A stretch of 64,000 nucleotides of DNA from assembly GCA_020849475.1 (NCBI GenBank), contig JADLGE010000004.1, positions 1 to 64,000 on the forward strand. The letters are read 5' to 3'. The position numbers were made by a program, and so were the translations under genes. The notes under the pieces were generated by a model that was not told the DNA's origin, did no database searches, and was given only the letters and a program-made list of their open reading frames with translations. Source of the DNA: Gammaproteobacteria bacterium. GTDB lineage: Bacteria > Pseudomonadota > Gammaproteobacteria > Ga0077536. Shown here piece by piece: positions 26,612 to 35,650 of the stretch (position 1 is the first letter of the stretch; each line of letters starts with the position of its first letter).

Positions 26612-27564
26612 CAGGGCAAGAGTTTTTCGAACTGGCCGGCCGCGCCGCGTCCGCACAGCAGCACACGCTTGAAGGGCTGCGGATCCTTGATGTGCACCAA
26701 TTCCCCGTCGCGCGGGAAATGCATGTCTTTCAACCGCGACAGCCAGAAACGCAAACCGGCGGCGCGCAGCGCCATCATCCAGGCCGCCCTTTCGGCGGGC
26801 AGCAGGCTGCGCACCTCGGCATAGGCGCCCAGCAGGGCTGCCGCCAGCGGGCCTTGCAGCGCGACCTTGTCGTCGTCAAAACACCAGTCGGCGACCGCTA
26901 CTGCCAGGTCGTAGATGAAAGCGCCGCTATGGGCGTAATAGAAATCGATGAGGCCCGTGAGGCGCTGCCCTTCAAACAGCGCGTTATCGCGAAACAGGTC
27001 AGCATGGATGACGCCGCCGGGCAGGCCGGTAAAGCGCTCTTCAGCAAATTCCCGCACCGCTTCCCACAGCAGCGCGGCATCGGCTTCGTCCAGACGGGGC
27101 GCAACCACGCGTGCCGTGCTGGCGCGCCACGCCGCGCCGCGCTCATTGTCGCGCCGGGGCGTGAAGTCGAGCGTCGCCAGATGCATGCGCGCCATGGCGC
27201 TGCCGATGGCGCGACAGTGCGCAATTTCCGGCTGCGCGACACTCGCGCCCGGCAGGCGCATGACCAAGGCCGCTGGCCGTCCGTTCAATTCACGCAGGTA
27301 GCGGCCGGCGCGGTCGGCGAGCGGATGCGCACTCGGCACGCCGTGTTCAGCCAGATGCGCCATCAGCGCCAGAAAGAATGGCAATTCGCTGGCGGGAGTG
27401 AACTCGAACAAAGTCAGCACATAGGCGCCAGCCACTGTGGTGACGAAATAATTGGTGTTCTCTATGCCGGCAGTGATGCCGCTGTAGTTGAGCAGCGGCC
27501 CGACATCGTAGTCGGCGAGGAAGGCTTCGAGCTCGTGGCGCTCAACGACGGTGTAGACGGACAT
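26611..27564 (-). CDS. thrB: Homoserine kinase, APH-fold type
   Basis: The 317-residue kinase phosphorylates homoserine in threonine synthesis. It belongs to the aminoglycoside phosphotransferase-like ThrB group of pseudomonads (ThrB2), not the GHMP type. Visible are SVYTVVERHELEAFLADY at the N-terminus, GIENTNYFV, the catalytic GGVIHADLFRDNALF and GLIDFYYAH. The ATG at 27564 matches the family start; a longer form from 27591 is less likely. Next to the DUF2782 gene and polA, as in Pseudomonas. Confidence 0.92.
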   Translation of the reverse strand: MSVYTVVERHELEAFLADYDVGPLLNYSGITAGIENTNYFVTTVAGAYVLTLFEFTPASELPFFLALMAHLAEHGVPSAHPLADRAGRYLRELNGRPAALVMRLPGASVAQPEIAHCRAIGSAMARMHLATLDFTPRRDNERGAAWRASTARVVAPRLDEADAALLWEAVREFAEERFTGLPGGVIHADLFRDNALFEGQRLTGLIDFYYAHSGAFIYDLAVAVADWCFDDDKVALQGPLAAALLGAYAEVRSLLPAERAAWMMALRAAGLRFWLSRLKDMHFPRDGELVHIKDPQPFKRVLLCGRGAAGQFEKLLP

Positions 27565-27629
27565 GCCGTGACCGGGACATGGCCCGCGCATGGGTTGGCG
27601 CGCGGGCGTGGGCTTTCAATTGCGCCGAC

Positions 27630-28004
27630 TTACCAGCTCAGGATCACCCACTGCGGCGCTCGCGGCTCGGCGCCGCGGCCGTTGATCTTCGATTCCATCA
27701 AGCCATCGCCGTCGCGATCGACGTAGTAATAGGCTGGACCGACGAAGGGCATGACCTTGACCATGTAGAGGCGGCCATTGAGGCGATATTCTTCGACCTT
27801 GGCATCCTTGCGCTGCACGATGGTGACTTCGGGCTGCGGACCACTTGAGGTGGCCGCGGCATCGTCGCCTTCGTCGGGCACCGGCACCGTTGCGGCTGGC
27901 GGCGGTGGCGGCACCTCACTGAATTTTGTGTTGTCGTCGGCAGCCAAGCTCGCGAGCGGCGCGACAAGACTGCTGACAAGAAGGGCGACTAGGGATGCTC
28001 TCAT
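27630..28004 (-). CDS. Exported DUF2782-family protein
   Basis: The 124-residue protein has a signal peptide (cleavage near ASLAA, residue about 22), a Pro-rich stretch and a short conserved domain (VTIVQRKDAKVEEYRLNGRLYMVKVMP, PAYYYVDRDGDG) ending in PQWVILSW. It matches the DUF2782 family, known from the polA-thrB neighbourhood of gammaproteobacteria. Function is unknown; a periplasmic location is expected. It precedes thrB on the same strand with a 65-base gap. Confidence 0.85.
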   Translation of the reverse strand: MRASLVALLVSSLVAPLASLAADDNTKFSEVPPPPPAATVPVPDEGDDAAATSSGPQPEVTIVQRKDAKVEEYRLNGRLYMVKVMPFVGPAYYYVDRDGDGLMESKINGRGAEPRAPQWVILSW

Positions 28005-28125
28005 GGGTTACTCGCAGGCACTGCCTTGGCGCTTGATTGCCCGCTTAGAATACCATCGAATCCCGCACAGAATCACGGCAGCCATGGCCGTGCGGTGACA
28101 CGGTTCCGCTAGAGGCACACAGTAC

Positions 28126-30831
28126 ATGACCCAGTTGCTCGTCCTGGTCGACGGATCGTCGTACCTGTATCGCGCCTTTCACGCCTTGCCCGCCTTGAAT
28201 AATTCCAAGGGCGAGCCGACGGGCGCCATGCACGGTGTGATTGCGATGCTGCGTCGGCTGCGCAACGCCTATCCGACCGATCACTTCGCGGTCGTCTTCG
28301 ACCCGCGCGGGCCGACCCATCGCGACGCCTGGTTCCCCGCATACAAAGCCCAGCGTCCGTCGATGCCCGACGACCTCGCCGCCCAAATAGAACCCCTGCA
28401 CGAAATGATCAAGGCCATGGGCATGCCCCTGCTGCAGATCCCGGGTGTGGAAGCGGACGACGTCATCGGCTCGCTGGCCGAGCAGGCGCGCGTGGCGGGC
28501 ATGCAGGTGCTGATCTCGACCGGTGACAAGGATCTCGCGCAACTGGTCGACGCGCAGGTGACGCTCATCAACACCATGGACGACACCAGGCTCGATCCGG
28601 CCGGCGTGCTGGCCAAGTTCGGCGTGCCACCCGAACGCATCATCGATTACCTGACCCTGGTCGGTGACAGCGTCGACAACGTGCCCGGCGTGCCGATGGT
28701 CGGCCCCAAGACCGCCTGCAAATGGCTCAATACCTACGGTTCGCTCGATGGCGTGGTCGCGCATGCCGCCGACATCACCGGCAAGGTCGGTGACAACCTG
28801 CGCGCCGCTCTCGAGCAGATCCCGCTGTCGCGGCGCCTGGTGACGGTGATGCGCGACATCGACACCGGCATTCATCCCGAACAACTCCTGCTTGCCGCGC
28901 CGGACGACGCGCGTCTCACCGAGCTCTTTCAGCGCTACGAATTCACGAGCTGGCTGAAGGAACTGCGCGGCCGGCAGCTTGATAAGGCGAACGAAGAGGC
29001 GCCGCCACCACCGCCGGCGAACGCCGCCGAGTACGAGACCGTGCTCGACATGGCGCGCTTCGATGAATGGCTGGCCGAACTCGCCGCCAGCGAGGTGTTC
29101 GCCTTCGATACCGAAACCACCAGCCTCGACTACATGCAGGCGCGCCTGGTCGGCGTGTCGTTCAGTCATACCGCTGGTCGCGCCGCCTATGTGCCGCTGG
29201 CGCACGACTATGTGGGTGTCCCCGAGCAGCTCGACCTCGATACCGTGCTGGCCAAGCTGCGCCCTATGCTCGAAGCCGACACCCCGCGCAAAGTTGGTCA
29301 TAACCTTAAATACGACCGCAATGTGCTCAAGAACCACGGCGTCGATCTGCGCGGCATCGCCTATGACACCATGCTCGAGTCCTATGTCTTCAACAGCACC
29401 TCGGGGCGCCATGACTTCGATTCAGTGGCGCTGAAATACCTCGGTCACCACACCATCCATTACGAGGACGTGGCCGGCAAGGGCGCCAAGCAGATCGGCT
29501 TTGAGCAGGTGGCCCTCGAGCAGGCCGGGCCTTACGCGGCCGAAGATGCTGAAGTGTGCCTGCGGCTCCATCAGCATCTGTATCCGCGGATTCAGGCCGA
29601 AGCGTCGCTGCTTGCGGTATTGGAAGAGATTGAAATGCCGCTGCTGCCGGTGCTGGCGGCCATGGAGCGGCGCGGTGTGCTCATCGACGGCCGGCTACTG
29701 CGCGAGCAGAGCGCCGAGCTCGACGAGCGTATGCGCGAAATCGAAGCGCGCGCCCACGACGAAGCCGGCGAAGTGTTCAATATCGGCTCGCCCAAGCAGA
29801 TTCAGGCCATCCTGTTCGACAAGCTGAAACTGCCGGTGCTGTCCAAGACGCCGACCGGCCAGCCTTCCACCGCGGAATCGGCGCTCGAGGAGCTGGCCGC
29901 CGAGCATGCGCTGCCGCAGCTCATTCTCGACCATCGTTCGCTGTCCAAGCTGAAATCGACCTACACCGACAAGCTGCCCGAGCAGCTCAACGCCGTGACC
30001 GGCCGCGTGCACACCAGCTATCACCAGGCGGTGGCGGCGACCGGGCGCCTGTCATCGACCGACCCCAATCTGCAGAACATTCCCATCCGCAGTCATGAAG
30101 GACGGCGCATCCGCCAGGCCTTCATCGCGCCGCCGGGACGCCTGCTGATTGCGGCCGACTACTCCCAGATCGAATTGCGCATCATGGCCCACCTGTCGGA
30201 GGACGCCGGCCTGACCGAGGCCTTCGCGTCCGGGCAGGACGTGCACCGCGCGACCGCCGCCGAGGTGTTCGGCGCGACACTCGCCACCGTCAGCGACGAG
30301 CAGCGCCGCGCCGCCAAGGCCATCAACTTCGGTCTCATCTATGGCATGTCGGCCTTTGGTCTCGCGCGCCAGCTCGGCATCGACAGGGGCGCCGCGCAGG
30401 CCTATATCGACCGCTATTTCGAGCGCTATCCGCAGGTGCGCGCCTACATGGACCGCATCCGCGCGCTGGCCCATGAGCAGGGCTACGTGGAGACCGTATT
30501 CGGGCGCCGTCTGTACCTGCCCGAAATCAACACGCGCAATGTGCAGCGTCGCCAATACGCCGAGCGCACCGCCATCAATGCGCCCATGCAGGGCACCGCC
30601 GCCGACATCATCAAGCGCGCCATGATCGCGGTCGCCGCCTGGCTCGAACGGGATGCGGTGCCGGCCGACCTCATCATGCAGGTGCATGACGAACTGGTGC
30701 TCGAAGTCGAGATTGCGGCGGCCGACGCCGTGGTCGAGGGCGTGCGCGACATCATGGCCAGCGCGGCCACGCTCGCCGTGCCGCTGGTGGTCGACGTGGG
30801 CCGTGGGCAAAATTGGGATGAAGCGCACTGA
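28126..30831 (+). CDS. polA: DNA polymerase I
   Basis: The 901-residue enzyme has all three parts: an N-terminal 5'-3' exonuclease (about 1-290), a 3'-5' exonuclease with intact acidic motif AFDTETTSLDYM (so proofreading is probably active), and a family A polymerase with motif A DYSQIELRIMAH, motif B RRAAKAINFGLIYGMSAFGL and motif C MQVHDELVLEV. It fills gaps after RNA primer removal and in repair. The length is slightly below E. coli's 928. Confidence 0.98.
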   Translation: MTQLLVLVDGSSYLYRAFHALPALNNSKGEPTGAMHGVIAMLRRLRNAYPTDHFAVVFDPRGPTHRDAWFPAYKAQRPSMPDDLAAQIEPLHEMIKAMGMPLLQIPGVEADDVIGSLAEQARVAGMQVLISTGDKDLAQLVDAQVTLINTMDDTRLDPAGVLAKFGVPPERIIDYLTLVGDSVDNVPGVPMVGPKTACKWLNTYGSLDGVVAHAADITGKVGDNLRAALEQIPLSRRLVTVMRDIDTGIHPEQLLLAAPDDARLTELFQRYEFTSWLKELRGRQLDKANEEAPPPPPANAAEYETVLDMARFDEWLAELAASEVFAFDTETTSLDYMQARLVGVSFSHTAGRAAYVPLAHDYVGVPEQLDLDTVLAKLRPMLEADTPRKVGHNLKYDRNVLKNHGVDLRGIAYDTMLESYVFNSTSGRHDFDSVALKYLGHHTIHYEDVAGKGAKQIGFEQVALEQAGPYAAEDAEVCLRLHQHLYPRIQAEASLLAVLEEIEMPLLPVLAAMERRGVLIDGRLLREQSAELDERMREIEARAHDEAGEVFNIGSPKQIQAILFDKLKLPVLSKTPTGQPSTAESALEELAAEHALPQLILDHRSLSKLKSTYTDKLPEQLNAVTGRVHTSYHQAVAATGRLSSTDPNLQNIPIRSHEGRRIRQAFIAPPGRLLIAADYSQIELRIMAHLSEDAGLTEAFASGQDVHRATAAEVFGATLATVSDEQRRAAKAINFGLIYGMSAFGLARQLGIDRGAAQAYIDRYFERYPQVRAYMDRIRALAHEQGYVETVFGRRLYLPEINTRNVQRRQYAERTAINAPMQGTAADIIKRAMIAVAAWLERDAVPADLIMQVHDELVLEVEIAAADAVVEGVRDIMASAATLAVPLVVDVGRGQNWDEAH

Positions 30832-30962
30832 GCCTTGGGCACGGGACTGGACGATCTTCGAAAGTCCTTGTGCTAACATTTCGGCAGAGCTTGAAAATAA
30901 AGCCGCCCAAGTAAAAAACAGCAAACCACAGCCCTGCTCTGTCACGACGTCGACCCTGTCCC

Positions 30963-31712
30963 ATGTTGCTGATCCCTGCTATCGATATCAAAGACGGTAA
31001 GTGCGTCCGCCTTCGGCAGGGCGACATGAACCGCGACACGGTTTACTCGGACGACCCGCTCGCGGTCGCCCGACGTTGGGTCGAGGCCGGCGCGCGGCGC
31101 CTGCACATCGTCGATCTGAACGGCGCCACCGACGGCCGGCCGGTCAACCACGAAATCATTCACACCATCGCCGAACACTGCCCCGACGTACCGATACAGG
31201 TCGGCGGTGGCATCCGCGACGAAGACACCATCCAGCGTTATCTCGATGCCGGGGTCAGCTACGTGATCCTCGGCACCAAGGCCGTCACCGCGCCGCACTT
31301 CGTGTCGGACATGTGCCTGGAATTCCCCGGCCACATCATCGTCGGGCTCGACGTGCGCGACGGCAAGGTGGCCATCGACGGCTGGTCCAAGCTGTCCCGC
31401 CATGATGCCGTCGACCTCGCGCTGCACTTCCAGTCCGATGGCGTTGAGGCGATCGTGTTCACCGACATCGGCCGTGACGGCATGATGAGTGGCCTCAACA
31501 TGGACGCCACCGTGGCGTTTGCCCGCGCCCTGACCATCCCGGTCATCGCCTCCGGCGGCGTCACGAATCTCGACGACATCCGCGCTCTGTGCGCGGTCGC
31601 CCACGAGGGTATCGAAGGCGCGATCACCGGTCGTGCAATCTACGAAGGTTCCTTGGATTTCGCTGTCGCACAAGCGCTCGCCGACGAGCTGTGCGACGGC
31701 AAGACCGGCTGA
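30963..31712 (+). CDS. hisA: ProFAR isomerase HisA
   Basis: The 249-residue TIM-barrel enzyme catalyses the Amadori rearrangement of ProFAR to PRFAR in histidine synthesis. Catalytic aspartates lie in [14 protein letters not shown] and in [10 protein letters not shown]. Phosphate-binding GGG and GGV motifs are present. A 131-base gap separates it from polA. Its stop overlaps hisF (TGATG). hisB and hisH are not in the window. Confidence 0.96.
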   Translation: MLLIPAIDIKDGKCVRLRQGDMNRDTVYSDDPLAVARRWVEAGARRLHIVDLNGATDGRPVNHEIIHTIAEHCPDVPIQVGGGIRDEDTIQRYLDAGVSYVILGTKAVTAPHFVSDMCLEFPGHIIVGLDVRDGKVAIDGWSKLSRHDAVDLALHFQSDGVEAIVFTDIGRDGMMSGLNMDATVAFARALTIPVIASGGVTNLDDIRALCAVAHEGIEGAITGRAIYEGSLDFAVAQALADELCDGKTG

Positions 31713-32479
31713 TGGGCCTCGCCAAGCGGGTGATCCCGTGTCTGGATGTCGATGCCGGACGCGTGGTGAAGGGCGTCCGCTTCGTTGATATCCGCGATGC
31801 CGGCGATCCGGTCGAAATTGCGCGTCGCTACGACCGCGAAGGCGCAGACGAAATCACCTTTCTCGACATCACCGCCTCCAGCGACGCGCGCGAGACCATC
31901 GTGCACGTGGTCGAGGCCGTCGCTGCCCAGGTCTTCATTCCGCTCACGGTCGGTGGCGGCGTGCGCACGGTCGCCGACGTGCGGCGGCTCCTGAAAGCCG
32001 GCGCGGACAAGGTCGGCATCAACACCGCGGCGGTCAACAACCCGGCCTTCGTCGCCGAAGCCTCGGCCAAGTTCGGCGCACAATGCATCGTGGTCGCCAT
32101 CGATGCGCGTCGCGTCAGCGAAAATCCGTTGCGCTGGGAAGTGTTCACCCATGGCGGTCGCAAGCCTACCGGCCTCGACGCCGTGGCGTGGGCGGTGCGC
32201 ATGGCCGAAGCCGGCGCCGGCGAGATTCTTCTGACCAGCATGGACCGCGACGGCACCCGCGACGGCTACGACGTCGAACTGACGCGCGCGGTGGCCGACG
32301 CCGTGCCGATACCGGTTATCGCCTCCGGCGGCGTTGGCGGACTCGACCACCTGGTCGACGGCATCCGGGCCGGCCATGCCGACGCGGTGCTCGCGGCCAG
32401 CATTTTCCATTTCGGCGAACACACGGTCGGCGCCGCCAAGGCACGTCTCGCGGCCGCGGGTATCGAGGTGCGGCAGTGA
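31712..32479 (+). CDS. hisF: Imidazole glycerol phosphate synthase subunit HisF
   Basis: The 255-residue TIM-barrel cyclase works with the glutaminase HisH to form IGP and AICAR. Catalytic aspartates are in [16 protein letters not shown] and in [13 protein letters not shown]. The ATG at 31712 overlaps the hisA stop. A longer in-frame reading upstream runs through hisA and has no family match. Confidence 0.96.
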   Translation: MGLAKRVIPCLDVDAGRVVKGVRFVDIRDAGDPVEIARRYDREGADEITFLDITASSDARETIVHVVEAVAAQVFIPLTVGGGVRTVADVRRLLKAGADKVGINTAAVNNPAFVAEASAKFGAQCIVVAIDARRVSENPLRWEVFTHGGRKPTGLDAVAWAVRMAEAGAGEILLTSMDRDGTRDGYDVELTRAVADAVPIPVIASGGVGGLDHLVDGIRAGHADAVLAASIFHFGEHTVGAAKARLAAAGIEVRQ

Positions 32480-32883
32480 GCTGGCAGGACGCCATCAAGT
32501 GGGACCAGGACGGGCTGGTGGCCGCGGTGGCGCAGGACGCCGTCAGCGGTCGCGTACTGATGGTTGCCTGGATGAACCAAACAGCCCTGGAAGCGAGCTT
32601 ACTGGAAGGACGCGCGGTCTATTGGTCGCGCTCACGCGGCCGGCTGTGGCGCAAGGGCGAGGAGTCCGGCCATGTGCAGCGCATTCGTGAGCTCAGGCTC
32701 GACTGCGACGGCGATGCGATTCTCCTGCGCGTGGAACAGCTTGGGGGTATCGCCTGTCACACCGGCAGGGAGTCGTGTTTTTATCGCGTGTTCGACGCGG
32801 GCGAGTGGCGCGAAACCGATGAAGTGCTGCGTGACCCGGCGCAGATCTACAGCGCATCCAAGGGGGAGAAAAGCGGTGAGTGA
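32476..32883 (+). CDS. hisI: Phosphoribosyl-AMP cyclohydrolase HisI
   Basis: The 135-residue metalloenzyme opens the adenine ring of PR-AMP. Characteristic stretches are [39 protein letters not shown] and the zinc-ligand cysteines in CDGDAILL and [13 protein letters not shown]. The GTG start at 32476 overlaps the hisF stop; its own end overlaps hisE. Here HisI and HisE are separate proteins, not the enterobacterial fusion. Confidence 0.94.
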   Translation: MSWQDAIKWDQDGLVAAVAQDAVSGRVLMVAWMNQTALEASLLEGRAVYWSRSRGRLWRKGEESGHVQRIRELRLDCDGDAILLRVEQLGGIACHTGRESCFYRVFDAGEWRETDEVLRDPAQIYSASKGEKSGE

Positions 32884-33196
32884 TGTTCTCGAACGACTGT
32901 CGCAAGTGATAGACGAGCGTCGCGCCGCCGATCCCAAGGACTCCTACGTGGCCGGCCTCTTTCATGCCGGCCTCGACAAGATCCTGAAAAAAGTCGGGGA
33001 AGAAGCCGCCGAGACCCTCATCGCCGGCAAGGGTGGGGATCCGGCGCAAATCGTATACGAGACTGCTGATTTATGGTTTCATTCGATGGTTCTGCTCAAA
33101 TTCAAAGGCATCGAACCGTCGGCTGTATTGGCTGAGCTCGAACGCAGATTCGGGCGCTCGGGCGTCACTGAGAAAGCGGAGCGCGCGGCGAAGTAA
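32876..33196 (+). CDS. hisE: Phosphoribosyl-ATP pyrophosphatase HisE
   Basis: The 106-residue MazG-like all-alpha enzyme removes pyrophosphate from PR-ATP. The metal-binding motif [14 protein letters not shown] and the [14 protein letters not shown] helix are clear. The GTG start at 32876 overlaps hisI by 8 bases. The tat genes follow after 38 bases, so the his and tat genes may share a transcript, a common order in proteobacteria. Confidence 0.93.
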   Translation: MSDVLERLSQVIDERRAADPKDSYVAGLFHAGLDKILKKVGEEAAETLIAGKGGDPAQIVYETADLWFHSMVLLKFKGIEPSAVLAELERRFGRSGVTEKAERAAK

Positions 33197-33234
33197 GCCC
33201 GCACCCCGTCACACACGCTCAACAGGAGATAATC

Positions 33235-33450
33235 ATGGGCTTTTCAATTCAACATCTGGTGGTGGTGCTGATCATCGTCATCCTGTTGTTCGGTACCAAG
33301 AAGATCAAGAACGTTGGCGCCGACGTCGGTGGCTGGATTCGCGATTTCAAGAAGGCGATGCGTGAAGACAGCGCGGAAGAGACCGCGGCCAAGGCTGACA
33401 ACAGCAAGGTCATCGAAGGCGAAGCCCGCACCGAACACGAGCGCGTCTGA
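33235..33450 (+). CDS. tatA: Twin-arginine translocase subunit TatA
   Basis: The 71-residue protein has a short N-terminal membrane helix (IQHLVVVLIIVILLFG), the FGTKKIKNVGADVGGWIRDFKKA hinge and amphipathic helix typical of TatA, and a charged tail. It forms the translocation pore for folded twin-arginine substrates. A ribosome site AGGAGAT lies before the ATG. Confidence 0.94.
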   Translation: MGFSIQHLVVVLIIVILLFGTKKIKNVGADVGGWIRDFKKAMREDSAEETAAKADNSKVIEGEARTEHERV

Positions 33451-33459
33451 CGTCCATCC

Positions 33460-33861
33460 ATGTTCGACGTCGGCTTCTGGGAACTCGCGCTGATCTTCGT
33501 GGTGGCGTTGGTGGTGGTGGGTCCGGAGCGCATGCCGGGACTCATCCGCACCACCGGCCAGTGGCTCGGTCGCATGCAACGCGTGGCGCGTGAATTGCGC
33601 GCCGAGTTCGAGCGTGAAGCCCACACCCAGGAATTCAAGGCGCTCAATGCCGAGTTCCTGGAAGAAGACCGGCGCTTGAAAGAACTGGCGCGCAACCCGC
33701 TCGGCGCACCGACCTCACGCGCCGAAGCGCTGGAGCAGGCAGGGGCGGCGCCAGCGGCGGCGGGCGAAGCCACTGCGGCTGAAAGCGTCGAACCTCCCGC
33801 CGCGCCCGCTGTAACCGCTGCCCCCGGACCGTCCGCGACCAAGACCGGCGCTCCGGTCTGA
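33460..33861 (+). CDS. tatB: Twin-arginine translocase subunit TatB
   Basis: The 133-residue protein starts MFDVGFWELALIFVVALVVVGPERMP, the TatB signature, followed by an amphipathic helix and an Ala/Pro-rich tail from about 85 to the end. With TatC it forms the receptor for twin-arginine signal peptides. It begins 9 bases after tatA. Confidence 0.94.
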   Translation: MFDVGFWELALIFVVALVVVGPERMPGLIRTTGQWLGRMQRVARELRAEFEREAHTQEFKALNAEFLEEDRRLKELARNPLGAPTSRAEALEQAGAAPAAAGEATAAESVEPPAAPAVTAAPGPSATKTGAPV

Positions 33862-33908
33862 ACAACCATCCACGCAACTCGCCCGCGTAGCCATCGCGAC
33901 AGCCGGCC

Positions 33909-34745
33909 ATGTCAGATTCCAAAGACCTGCAATCCACACCCGAGGCGCCCGCGGCGGCCGACAAACCGCAAGGCGCCGAACAGTCTTTCATCTCGCATTT
34001 GATTGAACTGCGGTCGCGGCTGCTGAAGGCGATTGCCTGCGTCGGCGTGGTGCTGCTGTGCATGATGCCGTTCCAGAACCACATCTATTCGTGGCTGGCG
34101 GCGCCCTTGCTGGCCAAGATGCCGGGCGGCAGCACCATGATCGCGACCGAGGTCGCGTCGTCGTTCTATGCGCCCTTCGTGTTGACGGCCTTCGCCGCGC
34201 TGTTTGTTTCGATTCCGTTCGTGTTCTACCAGGCCTGGGCCTTCGTCGCACCGGGCCTGTATCTCAACGAACGGCGCCTGGCGCTGCCCTTGCTGATCTC
34301 GAGCACCGCCCTGTTCTACATCGGCGTGGCGTTCTGCTACTACGTGGTGTTCCCGCTCGCTTTCGGCTTCTTCACCACCACCGCGCCGGAAGGCGTGACG
34401 GTGATGACTGACATCAGCAAATATCTCGATTTCGTGATCAAGATGTTCCTGGCTTTCGGCTCTGCCTTTGAAGTGCCGGTGGCGACCTTCCTGGTGGTGC
34501 GCACCGGCATGATCAGCGCGGCGGAGCTGGCCGAGAAGCGTCGTTACGTGATCGTCGGGGCCTTCACCGCTGGCGCCATCCTGACGCCACCCGACGTGTT
34601 CTCGCAGTGCATGCTGTCGATTCCGATCTGGATGCTGTACGAGATTGGTCTCCTGTTCGCGCGGTACTTCGTCAAGCCCGACGAGGAAGAGGCCGAAGAC
34701 GACAACACCGAACTCGAGCCGGCCTCAACGGCGGAAAAGCCATGA
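33909..34745 (+). CDS. tatC: Twin-arginine translocase subunit TatC
   Basis: The 278-residue protein has six membrane helices and the conserved SFISHLIELRSRLLKA start of helix 1, the FYQAWAFVAPGLYLNER loop and the late PPDVFSQ motif. It recognises the twin-arginine signal. The last 30 residues are acidic (DEEEAEDDNTE). Its 3' end overlaps the convergent DUF2905 gene by 21 bases. Confidence 0.96.
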   Translation: MSDSKDLQSTPEAPAAADKPQGAEQSFISHLIELRSRLLKAIACVGVVLLCMMPFQNHIYSWLAAPLLAKMPGGSTMIATEVASSFYAPFVLTAFAALFVSIPFVFYQAWAFVAPGLYLNERRLALPLLISSTALFYIGVAFCYYVVFPLAFGFFTTTAPEGVTVMTDISKYLDFVIKMFLAFGSAFEVPVATFLVVRTGMISAAELAEKRRYVIVGAFTAGAILTPPDVFSQCMLSIPIWMLYEIGLLFARYFVKPDEEEAEDDNTELEPASTAEKP

Positions 34746-34925
34746 CACCAGGCTCACCAGCACGCTGACCACCAGGCACGTCACCCACGGGAAATAGAAG
34801 CGCGAGTGCTGGCGCTCGATGACGATGTCGCCGGGCAGGCGGCCGAAAGGCAACCTGGATAACCACGGCCAGGCCAGACCCGCCACCACCAGCAGTACAC
34901 CGACGATGATGAGCCAGCGGCCCAT
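34725..34925 (-). CDS. Small DUF2905-family membrane protein
   Basis: The 66-residue protein has two hydrophobic helices (WLIIVGVLLVVAGLAW and VTCLVVSVLVSLVSWL) around the family signature PFGRLPGDIVIERQHSRFYFP. Function is unknown. It overlaps the end of tatC on the opposite strand and lies 6 bases downstream of rpiA on the same strand, so it is probably co-transcribed with rpiA. Confidence 0.88.
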   Translation of the reverse strand: MGRWLIIVGVLLVVAGLAWPWLSRLPFGRLPGDIVIERQHSRFYFPWVTCLVVSVLVSLVSWLFRR

Positions 34926-34931
34926 GATGGC

Positions 34932-35591
34932 TTACGCCAGCGTGTCGACGCCGCTGTCGGTGCCGATCAAGAGCACGTCGGCTGGCCGACGCGCGAACAG
35001 ACCATTGGTCACCACACCCGGTATGTGATTGATGGCCTCTTCGAGGCTGACCGGGTTGTCGATGGCGAGATTGTGCACGTCGAGGATGAGGTTGCCGTTG
35101 TCGGTGGTGAAGCCCGCGCGCCATTCTGGTGCGCCGCCGAGCTTGACCAGTTCGCGCGCCACGAAGCTGCGCGCCATCGGGATCACTTCGACCGGCAGCG
35201 GAAAGGCGCCGAGCCGCGCCACCAGTTTCGAATCGTCCATGATGCACACGAACTTGATGCTGGCCTGGGCGACGATTTTCTCGCGCGTCAGCGCGCCGCC
35301 GCCACCCTTGATGAGATGCCGGTGACGATTGGCTTCGTCGGCGCCGTCGACATACACCGGGATGTCGCTGACGGCGTTGAGCTCCAGCACCTGGATGCCA
35401 TGACCCCGCAGGCGCGCCGCGCTCGCTTCCGAGCTTGCCACCGCGCCATTGATGCGCGACTTGCGCGTGGCCAGCGCATCGATGAAATAGTTGGCGGTGC
35501 TGCCGGTGCCGACGCCGACAATGTCGTCGTCCATCACATAGGCCAGCGCCGCTTCTGCGGCCGCGCGTTTTTTGTCGTCCTGCCCCGCCAT
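34932..35591 (-). CDS. rpiA: Ribose-5-phosphate isomerase A
   Basis: The 219-residue enzyme interconverts ribose-5-phosphate and ribulose-5-phosphate in the pentose phosphate pathway. Conserved motifs are [41 protein letters not shown] (catalytic Asp/Glu/Lys) and [11 protein letters not shown]. It is divergent from ilvA across a 59-base gap. Length is standard. Confidence 0.96.
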   Translation of the reverse strand: MAGQDDKKRAAAEAALAYVMDDDIVGVGTGSTANYFIDALATRKSRINGAVASSEASAARLRGHGIQVLELNAVSDIPVYVDGADEANRHRHLIKGGGGALTREKIVAQASIKFVCIMDDSKLVARLGAFPLPVEVIPMARSFVARELVKLGGAPEWRAGFTTDNGNLILDVHNLAIDNPVSLEEAINHIPGVVTNGLFARRPADVLLIGTDSGVDTLA

Positions 35592-35650
35592 AACTCGCTC
35601 AACTCCGCATAAAAATCGGTTTTGGAAGGCGCAAATGTTATCTTAAGGCC

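Noticed and set aside
26611-27564. amgK partner kinase of murU
   Set aside because: The APH-fold protein has the start and motifs of homoserine kinase ThrB and lies in the thrB-DUF2782-polA neighbourhood.
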